This document shows positions 18,528-26,977 of a stretch of 64,000 nucleotides of DNA, one piece after another (position 1 is the stretch's first letter; each line of letters starts with the position of its first letter). The notes beneath the pieces were generated by a model, which saw only the letters and a program-made list of their open reading frames with translations, had not been told where the DNA came from and did no database searches. This stretch comes from Gammaproteobacteria bacterium (GTDB lineage: Bacteria; Pseudomonadota; Gammaproteobacteria; VBWC01), in assembly GCA_006218035.1 (NCBI GenBank), contig VBWC01000008.1, forward strand, positions 1 through 64,000, written 5' to 3'. The translations under genes and the position numbers were made by a program.

Positions 18528-18938
18528 TCAGCGCCACTCCGGTAACAAAGCAGCCGCATGCCGGGATAGTTTCACCGTACCCGCTTGGCCGGCATGCTTC
18601 AGCAGGTACGTGTTGATTAACTCTGTCTCGTGGTCGCCGGGAACCGTCTTTCCGGTTTTCTTCATCAGCAACACCATGCGCTCGACGACCAGGCGCCACG
18701 TCGCGGCCGCGCGCGATGTCGGCGCAGGAACACCGTGACATTGACCGCAAAATTTGCCAACGAGCTGCGCGCCGGCGAAATCGGCATCCGGCAATGCAGA
18801 CGCAGATACAGGCACCCCATCGGGCATGGCCGTTCCCGCGTTTGGGTGACCACATGCCGGAATGAGCAACACTGCCAAAACCACCAGCAGCACTTGGCGG
18901 GAGAGTTTGCCAGCGTGCACTGATCGGCTCCATCGCAT
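18528..18938 (-). CDS. Small cytochrome c-type lipoprotein
   Basis: A 136-residue protein. The N-terminal hydrophobic helix (VLLVVLAVLLIPACG) ends in a lipobox with Cys about 29, so it should be lipid-anchored in the periplasm. LVGKFCGQCHGVP carries one CxxCH heme-attachment site. Met residues in VVERMVLLMKK can serve as sixth ligand. The tail (ETELINTYLLKHAG) is the C-terminal helix of class I cytochromes. Electron partner unknown; no oxidase or reductase is adjacent. Confidence 0.8.
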   Translation of the reverse strand: MRWSRSVHAGKLSRQVLLVVLAVLLIPACGHPNAGTAMPDGVPVSASALPDADFAGAQLVGKFCGQCHGVPAPTSRAAATWRLVVERMVLLMKKTGKTVPGDHETELINTYLLKHAGQAGTVKLSRHAAALLPEWR

Positions 18939-18963
18939 GCGCCCATTGTAACGACGACGGCGG

Positions 18964-19006
18964 ATACAAAAAAAGAAAGCCGGTTATCCGAGCGGACAAC
19001 CGGCTT
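18964..19006 (-). terminator. Terminator-like hairpin without an assigned gene
   Basis: Stem AAGCCGGTT/AACCGGCTT around a 12-base loop. On the minus strand it is followed by a T-rich run (CTTTTTTTTG). No minus-strand gene is identified between it and 19460, so it may end an unannotated small RNA or an upstream antisense transcript. Confidence 0.5.
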
Positions 19007-19462
19007 CAGTGGACCAACATTCACGACCATCGCCCTTGCAAACGATAGTCGCCCGAGGATGCCTGATGATCGTCCGGAGATGGCAGCAAACGACAATCAC
19101 CAGTACGACAGCAACTACGTATTCTCAGTCACCCTGGGGTAACGGGCAGACCGAAATTGCGCCCCCCCCCCGTAACGACGGATTCATTATAACGAAACGC
19201 GTTGTCCCGCAAATGAACAAAAAAACAGGGTGCCGCGAAGGCCATCGTAGAAACATAATTATTTGTTTTTTAGTAACTTAGACGACTTCTTACTATTAAT
19301 CGCGCCTGTTCTCGACAGAACTTTGCCACCCCCTGCGTTTTGCACCTATTTCAACTTGTGCCCCGACTTTCGCCGCACTCCCGCACTATGACGGGGCGCT
19401 TTGCAACGCCCGGGAAAGGCCTGTTATCAGTTTTTTATATTTGAAACATATGGTTACTTAAA
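19007..19462. other. Upstream region of the nitrate transporter
   Basis: Holds a C10 run at about 19162-19171 and an AT-rich block near 19250-19300. No gene is supported. It is the expected place for enhancer-binding-protein sites serving the sigma-54 promoter at 19463. Confidence 0.4.
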
Positions 19463-19478
19463 TGGCACAGGGATTGCC
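19463..19478 (+). promoter_or_regulatory. Sigma-54 (-24/-12) promoter of narK
   Basis: TGGCACAGGGATTGCC matches TGGCACR-N4-TTGCW at all fixed positions except the last base. GG and GC are ten bases apart, as RpoN requires. The start of transcription would fall near 19489, about 30 bases before the narK ATG. Confidence 0.8.
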
Positions 19479-19519
19479 ATTACCGGCGCTGAGCACTCAT
19501 CTGAATCCACTGGAGAACA

Positions 19520-21007
19520 ATGATGTCTACCGCTGGCGCCACCGGAGGCAAATTCACATTACTGTCGTTCACCGGCAAGACTCGCACCCTGCACCTGACC
19601 TGGGTCGCGTTTTTTATCAGCTTTATTGTCTGGTTTAACCATGCCCCGTTACTAGGCTCCATACGTGACGCGTTCCAACTGACCGAACAGCAAGTGAAGG
19701 CGCTGCTCATCATCAACGTCGCGCTGACGATTCCGGCGCGCATCATCATCGGCATGCTCGTGGACAAGTTCGGTCCGAAGACGATCTACAGCACCTTGCT
19801 CGCGGCGGGCGGCGTACTTTGCCTTGCCTTCGCCAACGCCGGCAGCTATGAGCAGCTCGCGCTGATTCGCTTTCTGCTGGGTTTTGTCGGAGCGGGATTT
19901 GTCATTGGCATTCGGATGATCGGCGAATGGTACCCGGCCAGGCAGCTGGGACTGGCGGAAGGTATTTATGCCGGATGGGGCAATTTCGGTTCCGCGGCGG
20001 CCGCCATGTTGCTGCCCACCGTCGCGCTGGCCTTCGGCGGCGAACATGGCTGGCGCTATGCCATCGACATGACCGGCCTGCTCGCGCTCATCTACGCTGT
20101 GGTCTATTACAAGGCGGCACACAATACTCCCAAAGGGTCCACCTACTTCAAGCCCAAAAAGAGCGGCGCAATGGAAGTTACCAGCAAAGGCGATTTTGTG
20201 CTGTATCTCGTGATGAACGTTCCGCTCTATGCGGCATTGGCGGTGCTCGCATGGAAACTCTCGCCAACGGGACTGAAGCTGCTCAGTGCGGAAACGGTCG
20301 ATGCTATCTATATGGTGCTGATCTCGCTGTACACTTATCAGGCCTACCGGATGTACCAGGTCAACAAGGACATCTTTCATACCCCGCCGCCGGAAATCCA
20401 CCGTTACAAGTTCAGGCAAGTGGCGGTACTCAATCTGATCTATATGGTGACTTTTGGTTCGGAGCTGGCCGTCGTATCGATGCTGCCGCTGTTCTTCCAG
20501 GACACGTTCGGCCTGTCGCAGGTGATGGCCGGGCTGCTCGGCGGCTCGTTCGCTGTCATCGTGCTGTTCGCTCGTCCTGGCGGAGGCCTGATCAGTGACA
20601 AGGTCGGGCGCAAGAAGACACTGAACGTGGTGCTGGCGGGCGTGTCGGTTGGCTACCTGCTGATGGGAACCATGGACGCGCAGTGGCCGCTGTCCCTGGC
20701 GGTACTGGCAACCGTAGGCTGCGCGCTGTTCGTGCACGCGGGTAACGGCGCTGTGTTCGCGATGGTACCACTGATCAAACGCCGCATGACCGGCCAGATC
20801 GCCGGCATGGTCGGCGCTTATGGCAATGTCGGTGCGGTGCTGTTTCTAACCGTGTTGTCGTTTTTTACACCGCAGGTATTTTTCCTTGTGATCGCCGCTG
20901 CCTCGATCGCGGCTCTGGCTGCCGTGATATTTCTGCTGGACGAACCGAAAGGGCATATGGTCGAAACGCTGCCGGATGGCACCGTGCAGATGATCGAAGT
21001 AGCCTGA
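19520..21007 (+). CDS. narK: Nitrate/nitrite transporter, major facilitator superfamily
   Basis: A 495-residue polytopic inner-membrane protein of the nitrate/nitrite porter family. Family signatures are visible: [30 protein letters not shown] (first nitrate signature) and [12 protein letters not shown] (second). [17 protein letters not shown] is the usual region after helix 1. A long cytoplasmic loop and two extra helices sit between the two halves (about 210-290), making it longer than a 12-helix core. GGAG precedes ATG 19520. Transcription from the sigma-54 promoter links it to nitrogen control. The kinase/phosphatase gene follows after 34 bases. Confidence 0.93.
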   Translation: MMSTAGATGGKFTLLSFTGKTRTLHLTWVAFFISFIVWFNHAPLLGSIRDAFQLTEQQVKALLIINVALTIPARIIIGMLVDKFGPKTIYSTLLAAGGVLCLAFANAGSYEQLALIRFLLGFVGAGFVIGIRMIGEWYPARQLGLAEGIYAGWGNFGSAAAAMLLPTVALAFGGEHGWRYAIDMTGLLALIYAVVYYKAAHNTPKGSTYFKPKKSGAMEVTSKGDFVLYLVMNVPLYAALAVLAWKLSPTGLKLLSAETVDAIYMVLISLYTYQAYRMYQVNKDIFHTPPPEIHRYKFRQVAVLNLIYMVTFGSELAVVSMLPLFFQDTFGLSQVMAGLLGGSFAVIVLFARPGGGLISDKVGRKKTLNVVLAGVSVGYLLMGTMDAQWPLSLAVLATVGCALFVHAGNGAVFAMVPLIKRRMTGQIAGMVGAYGNVGAVLFLTVLSFFTPQVFFLVIAAASIAALAAVIFLLDEPKGHMVETLPDGTVQMIEVA

Positions 21008-21041
21008 ACCGCGCCGACGCGCTGAAACGGGCTACTTCGCC

Positions 21042-22751
21042 ATGACATCAACCCTGGTTATTAACGCCGGACAGTACAGTGAGAAAGGCGCCAAACCCGC
21101 CAACGAGGACGCCTGCGGCATTCGCATTCCCGAAGAACCGTTGCTGACGACCAAAGGCGTCGCGGCGGTGATTGCCGACGGCGTCAGCGGCAGCGCGGGC
21201 GGACGCGAAGCGGCGGAGTCGTGTGCACAGGGCTTTCTCAGCGATTACTACAGCACCCCGGAAACCTGGACCGTCAAGACATCGGGCCAGCGTCTGCTCG
21301 GCGCCCTGAATCGCTGGCTGTACGGACAGGGCCATCGGCGCTTCGATATAGAAGGCGGCATGATCACGACCATGAGCGCGGTGATCATCAAGTCGGCGAC
21401 CGCACACTTGTTTCATGTCGGTGATACGCGCATTCATTTGCTGCGCGACGGCGAACTGGAATGCCTGACCCGCGATCACCAGACCTGGGCGGCGGGTCAG
21501 ACGGCCTTTCTGTGCCGTGCGATGGGCGCGGACGTGAATGTCGACATCGACTATCGCAGTGTGCCGGTGGAGACCGGCGACGTGTTCGTGCTAACCACCG
21601 ACGGCGTACACGAGTACGTGAAACTGCGGGAGCTACGGCTGCTCCTGTCCAGCGAACAAGAGGAGCCCGACGATTCCTGCCGCGCCATCGTCACACGCGC
21701 TCTGGAGAACGGCAGTGACGACAACGTGACGTGCCAGATCCTGCGTATCGAACAACTGCCGCATCAAGATCGTCACGAGTTCTATCAACATCTGACCGAG
21801 CTGCCATTTCCGCCGCCGCTCGAAACCGGCATGGTGCTCGATGGCTATCGGATATTGCAGGAACTTCACGCGAGCAAACGCACCCAGGTATATCTCGCAC
21901 TCGACACCGACACCGGCGACAAGGTTGTCATCAAGACGCCGTCGGTGAACTTCGACGATGATGCCGCCTACATCGACCGGTTTCTGCACGAGGAATGGGC
22001 GGGAAAACGTATCAGCAACCCGCACGTTCTTAAGGTATTGAAACCGACCCGACGGCGGTGCTTCCTCTATTATGTAACAGAATATATCGAGGGCCAGACG
22101 TTGCGGCAGTGGATGAACGATCACCCGAATCCGTCGCTCGAGGAGATACGGCGCATCGTCAAACAGATCAGCGTCGGCATGCGCGCCTTCCACCGCATGG
22201 AAATGCTGCATCAGGACATCAAACCCGAGAACATCATGATCGACGGCCATGGGATTGTGAAGATTATTGATTTCGGCTCAACGCACATCGCCGGCATACA
22301 GGAGATTGCCGCGCCGATCGAACGTAACGTGCCGCTCGGCACCCTGGACTATGCGGCACCGGAATATTTTCTTGATCAACCGGCGGGGACCGGCGCGGAT
22401 CTGTATTCGCTCGGCGCCATCACCTATGAAATGGTCACCGGCAAGCTGCCCTATGGCGGACCGTTAACTGAACGTTCCCTGACGCGGGTCAGCTATATCC
22501 CGGCGCGCGCGATACGCAGCGATATTCCGCCATGGATCGACGGCGCCCTGCGCAAGGCGGTAGATAAATCGCCCGGGAAACGCTATTCGTCCATGTCGGA
22601 ATTCCTCTACGATCTGTCGCATCCGAACGCCGCGTTTACCAGCAAGCAGGCGGTTCCGCTTCTGGAATCCAGTCCGGTCGGATTCTGGCGCGGGGCAACC
22701 GTTTTGCTGATCCTCCTCAATCTCTTTCTTATCTATCTGCTCGCCAGATAG
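21042..22751 (+). CDS. PP2C phosphatase / Ser-Thr kinase fusion, membrane-anchored
   Basis: A 569-residue protein. Residues about 1-235 are a PP2C phosphatase: IADGVSGSAGGREA, FHVGDTRIHLL, LTTDGVHEY and GSDDNVTC hold the metal Asp residues. Residues about 265-530 are a Hanks-type kinase: VVIKTPS (ATP lysine), HQDIKPENIMI (catalytic loop, HQD for HRD), DFGSTH and APEYF. A C-terminal helix (GATVLLILLNLFLIYLL) anchors it in the membrane. Opposing activities in one chain suggest a self-resetting switch. Directly downstream of narK and probably co-transcribed, so nitrate transport or reduction is the likely target, by inference. Confidence 0.92.
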   Translation: MTSTLVINAGQYSEKGAKPANEDACGIRIPEEPLLTTKGVAAVIADGVSGSAGGREAAESCAQGFLSDYYSTPETWTVKTSGQRLLGALNRWLYGQGHRRFDIEGGMITTMSAVIIKSATAHLFHVGDTRIHLLRDGELECLTRDHQTWAAGQTAFLCRAMGADVNVDIDYRSVPVETGDVFVLTTDGVHEYVKLRELRLLLSSEQEEPDDSCRAIVTRALENGSDDNVTCQILRIEQLPHQDRHEFYQHLTELPFPPPLETGMVLDGYRILQELHASKRTQVYLALDTDTGDKVVIKTPSVNFDDDAAYIDRFLHEEWAGKRISNPHVLKVLKPTRRRCFLYYVTEYIEGQTLRQWMNDHPNPSLEEIRRIVKQISVGMRAFHRMEMLHQDIKPENIMIDGHGIVKIIDFGSTHIAGIQEIAAPIERNVPLGTLDYAAPEYFLDQPAGTGADLYSLGAITYEMVTGKLPYGGPLTERSLTRVSYIPARAIRSDIPPWIDGALRKAVDKSPGKRYSSMSEFLYDLSHPNAAFTSKQAVPLLESSPVGFWRGATVLLILLNLFLIYLLAR

Positions 22752-22879
22752 TCCGCTCCCGGCGTCACCCGTCGGGAACGGGTATATTGCGAAACCTGCT
22801 TAGCAGCTTGTTGAAAAACGAGGGGCAGCCTGTCGTACCGCTGAATTGCGATTTCGACAGGGTTCGATACGATTCGACG

Positions 22880-23668
22880 CTAGGCCACCTGTCGCTTCTG
22901 ACGCTCATACAGAAACTTCAGCACTTCCGATCGATAGCGATTGTAGTCAACGTTATTCGCCAGATCGACACGGTTCCGCGGGCGCCGGAGCCCGATATCC
23001 AGTACCTCACCGACCGTTGCCGCCGGACCGTTCGTCATCATCACGATCCGATCCGAGAGCAGCACGGCCTCATCGACATCATGCGTGACCATAATGACGG
23101 TATTGCGCAATCCGGCGTGAATCTCCATCAGCGAGTCCTGCAGGGTCGCGCGCGTCAGCGCGTCCAGCGCGCCGAACGGCTCGTCCAGCAGCAAAACATC
23201 GGGCTGCATGGACAACGCGCGCGCGATGCCGACGCGCTGTTTCATACCGCCCGAGATTTCTTGCGGCAATTTATGGGCGGCGTGGCTCAGACCCACCAGT
23301 TCCAGCGCCTCCGCCACTCGCCGCTTGAGGGCGGCCTTGCTCTCCTTGCCGCCGAAGACGCGCTCCACCGCAAGGTAAACGTTGTCCGCACACGTCAGCC
23401 ACGGCAGCAGCGAATGATTCTGGAACACCACGGCGCGGTCCGGACCGGGACCGGCGATCTCGCGTCCGGCGCACAGCAGCACGCCGCCGGTCACATCAAT
23501 CAGCCCGGCAACGAGATTCAGCAGCGTGGACTTGCCGCAACCGGAGTGGCCGATAATGGAGACGAATTCCCCCTGATTGATGCTCAGGTTGATATCCTGC
23601 AGGGCGATATACCGCCCGGACCGGGTATCGAACACCATCTGTACATTTTCTATCTGCACGTATTTCAT
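22880..23668 (-). CDS. nrtD: Nitrate ABC transporter ATP-binding protein
   Basis: About 262 residues. Walker A (GHSGCGKST), Q-loop (FQNHSLLPWLT), signature [15 protein letters not shown] and Walker B LLLDEPFGAL with THDVDEAV make it a complete ABC ATPase of the nitrate/sulfonate/taurine group. It powers nitrate import at the inner membrane with the NrtB permease and NrtA receptor. The chosen ATG at 23668 has GGAG eight bases upstream; ATG 23680 in the same frame is an alternative. Last gene of the operon, 13 bases after nrtB. No regulatory C-terminal domain (as in NrtC) is present. Confidence 0.92.
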   Translation of the reverse strand: MKYVQIENVQMVFDTRSGRYIALQDINLSINQGEFVSIIGHSGCGKSTLLNLVAGLIDVTGGVLLCAGREIAGPGPDRAVVFQNHSLLPWLTCADNVYLAVERVFGGKESKAALKRRVAEALELVGLSHAAHKLPQEISGGMKQRVGIARALSMQPDVLLLDEPFGALDALTRATLQDSLMEIHAGLRNTVIMVTHDVDEAVLLSDRIVMMTNGPAATVGEVLDIGLRRPRNRVDLANNVDYNRYRSEVLKFLYERQKRQVA

Positions 23669-23681
23669 GAATATCTCCACG

Positions 23682-24608
23682 TCAATAATTAAATCGGCGC
23701 GCCAGCAGCATCAGCATCTGTTCGAGCAACAGACCGATGACACCCACGACAAAGATGGCGATGATGATGTGTTCGACATTGAGGTTGTTCCACTCGTCCC
23801 ACACCCAGAAGCCGAGACCGACACCGCCGGTCAGCATCTCCGCCGCGACGATCACCAGCCAGGCCACGCCGATGGACAGACGTACGCCGGTCATGACATA
23901 CGGCATGGTCGCCGGCAACAGTATCTTCGTGAGAATCTTCCACTCGGAGAGATTGAGCACCCGCGCGACGTTCAAATAGTCCTGCGGGATCTTGCCCACG
24001 CCGACCGCGGTGTTGATGATCATCGGCCAGATACTGGAGATAAAGATCACCCAGATCGCGGCCGGATCGGCCTGCTTGAACACCAGCAGGCCGATCGGCA
24101 GCCATGCCAGCGGCGACACCGGCCGCAGCAGCGAAATGATCGGTGACAACATGCCGTTGATAAAGGTCACACGGCCGATGACAAAACCCAATGGAATGCC
24201 GATCAGCGCGGCGAGTCCGAATCCGATACCGACACGCTCCAGCGAGCTGAGAATGTTCCAGCCGATTCCCTTGTCATTGGGACCGTTGTCGTAGAACGGA
24301 TCGCTGAACACCTCCACGGCGGACTGCCAGGTTTTCACCGGCCCCGGCAGACCACTGCTGCTGTTCGCGAGCAAGGCCCAGACAAGAACAAACAGCGCCA
24401 GACCGATCAGCGGCGGCAACAGCACGCGCCCGAACCGCTGGCTCGCCGCCTCGATCCGCGACACCCGGCGCGGTGGCGGCGCTTCCACCGGCGGAATGAT
24501 CACCGCCGTCTTCACCGGCGCTGAGCCAACCGGACGTGAAGTGTCCGGCACATTCTTCATAGCCACTACTGTCATGACGTTGCCCTCCATACGGGAAATG
24601 ACACGCAT
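23682..24608 (-). CDS. nrtB: Nitrate ABC transporter permease
   Basis: A 308-residue inner-membrane protein with a cytoplasmic Pro/Arg-rich N-terminus and about six helices. The permease (BPD) EAA-like loop near the C-terminal third reads ARVLNLSEWKILTKILLPAT. FWVWDEWNNLNVEHIIIAI is typical of NrtB. It forms the channel for nitrate with NrtD. A 285-base stretch with a repeat element separates it from nrtA upstream, which is unusual inside this operon. Confidence 0.92.
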   Translation of the reverse strand: MRVISRMEGNVMTVVAMKNVPDTSRPVGSAPVKTAVIIPPVEAPPPRRVSRIEAASQRFGRVLLPPLIGLALFVLVWALLANSSSGLPGPVKTWQSAVEVFSDPFYDNGPNDKGIGWNILSSLERVGIGFGLAALIGIPLGFVIGRVTFINGMLSPIISLLRPVSPLAWLPIGLLVFKQADPAAIWVIFISSIWPMIINTAVGVGKIPQDYLNVARVLNLSEWKILTKILLPATMPYVMTGVRLSIGVAWLVIVAAEMLTGGVGLGFWVWDEWNNLNVEHIIIAIFVVGVIGLLLEQMLMLLARRFNY

Positions 24609-24649
24609 CGCTCCCCAGTCACTACACCTTGTGAAGCTGTGACTGATTC

Positions 24650-24863
24650 GTCATTCCGGGCGGAGCGAAGCGTACGAGCGTACGAGTCCACGGATGGACG
24701 AGGTAGCGTCCTGCCGGGACCAAGGACCGAAACCATGTCGGGAACATATGGTCGAGACCCGGAATCCGGCGGTCGCAAGTGGGACTGGATTCCTCGGCGG
24801 CCGTTCCCGACGCCGCTCTACCTCGCCCGTCCATGGGCTCGCGTTTTCGCGGGAATGACGTTC
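24650..24863. repeat. Compound palindromic repeat between nrtA and nrtB
   Basis: Starts with GTCATTCCGGGCGGAGCG and ends with GCGGGAATGACG (inverted ends). Inside lie both orientations of a second motif (CTACCTCGCCCGTCCATGG and its complement) and GACTGGATTCCTCGGCGGC. Related copies occur at 33460-33597, 33599-33742 and 35900-36150. Confidence 0.8.
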
Positions 24864-24892
24864 TTTAGTGATGTCATACTCATAGGTGATTC

Positions 24893-26197
24893 TCAATTAC
24901 CAGAGCCTCCCTTGATCTTGAATCCCGCGGCATAACCCTTCGGGTCCTTGCCGTTCCAGGGTGTGCCGTCGAACAACTTGCTGGCGCGCATCACATCCCC
25001 CGGGACAGGCACCTTGAGATGCGCGGCTGCCTGTTTGTAGAGATCGATCTGGTTCACCTTTTTCGCGACGGCGAGATAATCGGGATCGGTCTGGAGCAAC
25101 CCCCAGCGCCGGTGCTGCGTCAGGAACCACATGCCGTCGGACAGATACGGAAAGTTGACCGCCCCGTCGTTGTAGAACTTCATGTAATCGGGGTCCTGCC
25201 AGGTTTTGCCGATACCGTTGTCGTAGTGGCCGAGGAAACGCCCCTCGATCACCTCTTCCGGCGCGTTCACGTAAGACTTGCTGGAGATGACCTTCGCCAC
25301 CGACGCGCGGTTGGCCGTGGCATCGATGTACATGGACGCTTCCAGCACCGCCATGAGCAGCGCACGCGCGGTATTCGGATATTTCTGCACGAACTCCAGC
25401 GTCGTGCCCAGCACCTTCTCGGGATGATCCTTCCATATCTCCTGCGTGGTGATCGCGGTGAAACCAATCTTGTCGGCGATCGCGCGCGCGTTCCACGGCT
25501 CGCCGACGCAGAAGCCGTCCATGTTGCCGACACGCATGTTCGCCACCATCTGCGGCGGCGGCACAACGATGGTCTTTACGTCATTGAAAGGATGGATGCC
25601 ATTGGCGGCAAGCCAGTAATAAAGCCACATCGCATGCGTACCGGTCGGGAAAGTCTGCGCAAAGGTATATTCGCGCTTCTCGGTGTCGATCAGCTTCTTC
25701 AACGACGCGCCATCGGTGACGCCCTTGTCCTTGAGATGATTGGCGAGCGTGATCGCCTGACCGTTGTTGTTCAGGCACATCAGCACGGCCATGTCCTTCT
25801 GCGGTCCGCCAATTCCCAGGGTCACGCCATACATCATGCCGTAGAGCACATGCGCCGCGTCCAGCTCGCCATTGACCAGCTTGTCGCGCACCGCGGCCCA
25901 GCTCGCCTCTTTCGATATGGTGACGTTCAGGCCGTGTTTCTTGTACAGCCCGAGTTCGCCCGCCATGACGACGCTGGCACAATCCGTCAGCGGAATGAAA
26001 CCGATCGTCAGGTCGGTTTTTTCCGGCGCGTCCGAACCGGCGGCCCACGCCGCGCTGCGCAAGCCCGGCGGCACCATGGACATGAGGCCGACGCCGCCGA
26101 GCACGGCGCCGCCTTTTTTCAGAAAATCGCGCCGCGACACGCCCGACCCGGGGTTATTGCTACCTGTCCGTTTCATATCTTTCTTGTCACTGCTCAT
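24893..26197 (-). CDS. nrtA: Nitrate-binding protein, Tat-exported
   Basis: About 434 residues from ATG 26197, which has AAGGAG nearby; the open frame extends further upstream only into the regulatory leader. SRRDFLKKGGAVLGG is a twin-arginine signal, and cleavage is probable after SAAWA. DLTIGFIPLTDCASVVMAGE starts the periplasmic solute-binding domain of the NrtA/CmpA type (NMT1-like). DGFCVGEPWNARA lines the ligand cleft. It captures nitrate (possibly nitrite) and delivers it to NrtB. Expression is probably governed by the hairpin and terminator leader at 26218-26310 and the adjacent NasT regulator. Confidence 0.93.
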   Translation of the reverse strand: MSSDKKDMKRTGSNNPGSGVSRRDFLKKGGAVLGGVGLMSMVPPGLRSAAWAAGSDAPEKTDLTIGFIPLTDCASVVMAGELGLYKKHGLNVTISKEASWAAVRDKLVNGELDAAHVLYGMMYGVTLGIGGPQKDMAVLMCLNNNGQAITLANHLKDKGVTDGASLKKLIDTEKREYTFAQTFPTGTHAMWLYYWLAANGIHPFNDVKTIVVPPPQMVANMRVGNMDGFCVGEPWNARAIADKIGFTAITTQEIWKDHPEKVLGTTLEFVQKYPNTARALLMAVLEASMYIDATANRASVAKVISSKSYVNAPEEVIEGRFLGHYDNGIGKTWQDPDYMKFYNDGAVNFPYLSDGMWFLTQHRRWGLLQTDPDYLAVAKKVNQIDLYKQAAAHLKVPVPGDVMRASKLFDGTPWNGKDPKGYAAGFKIKGGSGN

Positions 26198-26217
26198 CGA
26201 ACCTGCTCCTTCGATTA

Positions 26218-26280
26218 GATAAAAAGAAAAGGCGCTCCCTGTCGCGGGATCACACAATCCCGAAGCAGGGGCGCCTTTGC
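26218..26280 (-). terminator. Leader terminator ahead of nrtA (antitermination target)
   Basis: Long stem: AAAGGCGC-CCCTG pairs with CAGGG-A-GCGCCTTTT, with inner CGGGAT/ATCCCG arms around TGTGTG. On the minus strand a T-rich tail (CTTTTCTTTTTATC type) follows. It lies between nasT and nrtA, so it would stop transcription unless an antiterminator acts. Confidence 0.8.
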
Positions 26281-26288
26281 CCAATACT

Positions 26289-26310
26289 GGCGTACCTTCA
26301 TTGGTACGCC
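26289..26310 (-). promoter_or_regulatory. ANTAR-type hexaloop hairpin in the nrtA leader
   Basis: Perfect 8-bp stem GGCGTACC/GGTACGCC closing a six-base loop AATGAA on the minus strand. The loop has A at position 1 and G at position 4, as in RNA targets of ANTAR antiterminators. It sits just upstream of the terminator. The companion first hairpin is not evident. Confidence 0.65.
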
Positions 26311-26357
26311 GGATATCTGTTACGTGCGTCTTGTGTTCTAAATACTTCCCGAGCACC

Positions 26358-26951
26358 TCACCCCAACAACTCGCTCGCCGTTACGATGCCCTTGGCGACT
26401 TCATACAAGCGTTGATTCGAATTCATGGCCGCCTGACGCAACGACCGGTAGGCCTCCTCTTCCGTTGATCTCCGCTGTCTCATGACAATGCCCTTGGCCT
26501 TCTCGATCACCTTGCGTTCGGTGAGTTGCGCCTGCAACTGATTCATTTCCAGCCGGTGTCGCACATTCTCATCGTTCCTGACCCTGGCAGTCTCCAGTAT
26601 TACTGCAACGTGTCCCGCCACCATGTCCCGAGTGATACACATCGCAACACCTGTCCGTGACGCTTCCACTATCCGCTTCTTGTCCAGACTGTGTGCAATC
26701 ACCACAACCGGCACATGATATTGCTGGATAAAGATCCGCAGCGTCTCCAGTAGCGACATGCCAACGTCATCGACATGACAGACAACCAGATCCGCGCCGC
26801 ATTTGTCCGCCATGACCTTCAGCTCCGGCAGTGACTCCACCATGGTCACGTCGCCGCCACTCTCCGATGCCAGTTCGTTTTCCAGCGTGGCGTTATCCGT
26901 CTCGACGGACTCATATAACAACAACATGGGGCACCTCTTTGCGTTCAGCAT
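26358..26951 (-). CDS. nasT: ANTAR-domain response regulator, NasT/NasR-like antiterminator
   Basis: A 197-residue protein. Residues about 10-125 form a receiver-like domain (MLLLYESVETDN, DLVVCHVDDVG, VPVVVIAHS) with weak phospho-acceptor conservation. Residues about 140-195 are an ANTAR RNA-binding domain: LTERKVIEKAKGIVMRQRR, EEEAYRSLRQAAM, AKGIVTASELL. ANTAR proteins bind twin hexaloop hairpins and prevent termination, matching the leader directly downstream of this gene. The partner sensor NasS is not encoded here as such; NrtA-like proteins are related to it. The porin stop is 26 bases upstream, so the genes probably share a transcript. Confidence 0.9.
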   Translation of the reverse strand: MLNAKRCPMLLLYESVETDNATLENELASESGGDVTMVESLPELKVMADKCGADLVVCHVDDVGMSLLETLRIFIQQYHVPVVVIAHSLDKKRIVEASRTGVAMCITRDMVAGHVAVILETARVRNDENVRHRLEMNQLQAQLTERKVIEKAKGIVMRQRRSTEEEAYRSLRQAAMNSNQRLYEVAKGIVTASELLG

Positions 26952-26977
26952 GTCTGGACACCTCGTCGATCATTCGT

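Noticed and set aside
19162..19171. C10 homopolymer as a phase-variable tract
   Set aside because: Not inside or close to a reading frame start; could also be a sequencing artefact.
19652..20737. 361-codon frame opposite narK
   Set aside because: Shadow of a well-supported membrane protein; His/Arg/Gln-rich composition typical of antisense frames.
26198..26356. Longer nrtA start at 26356
   Set aside because: The added codons are read through the regulatory hairpins; the ATG at 26197 has a ribosome-binding site and is followed by the Tat signal.
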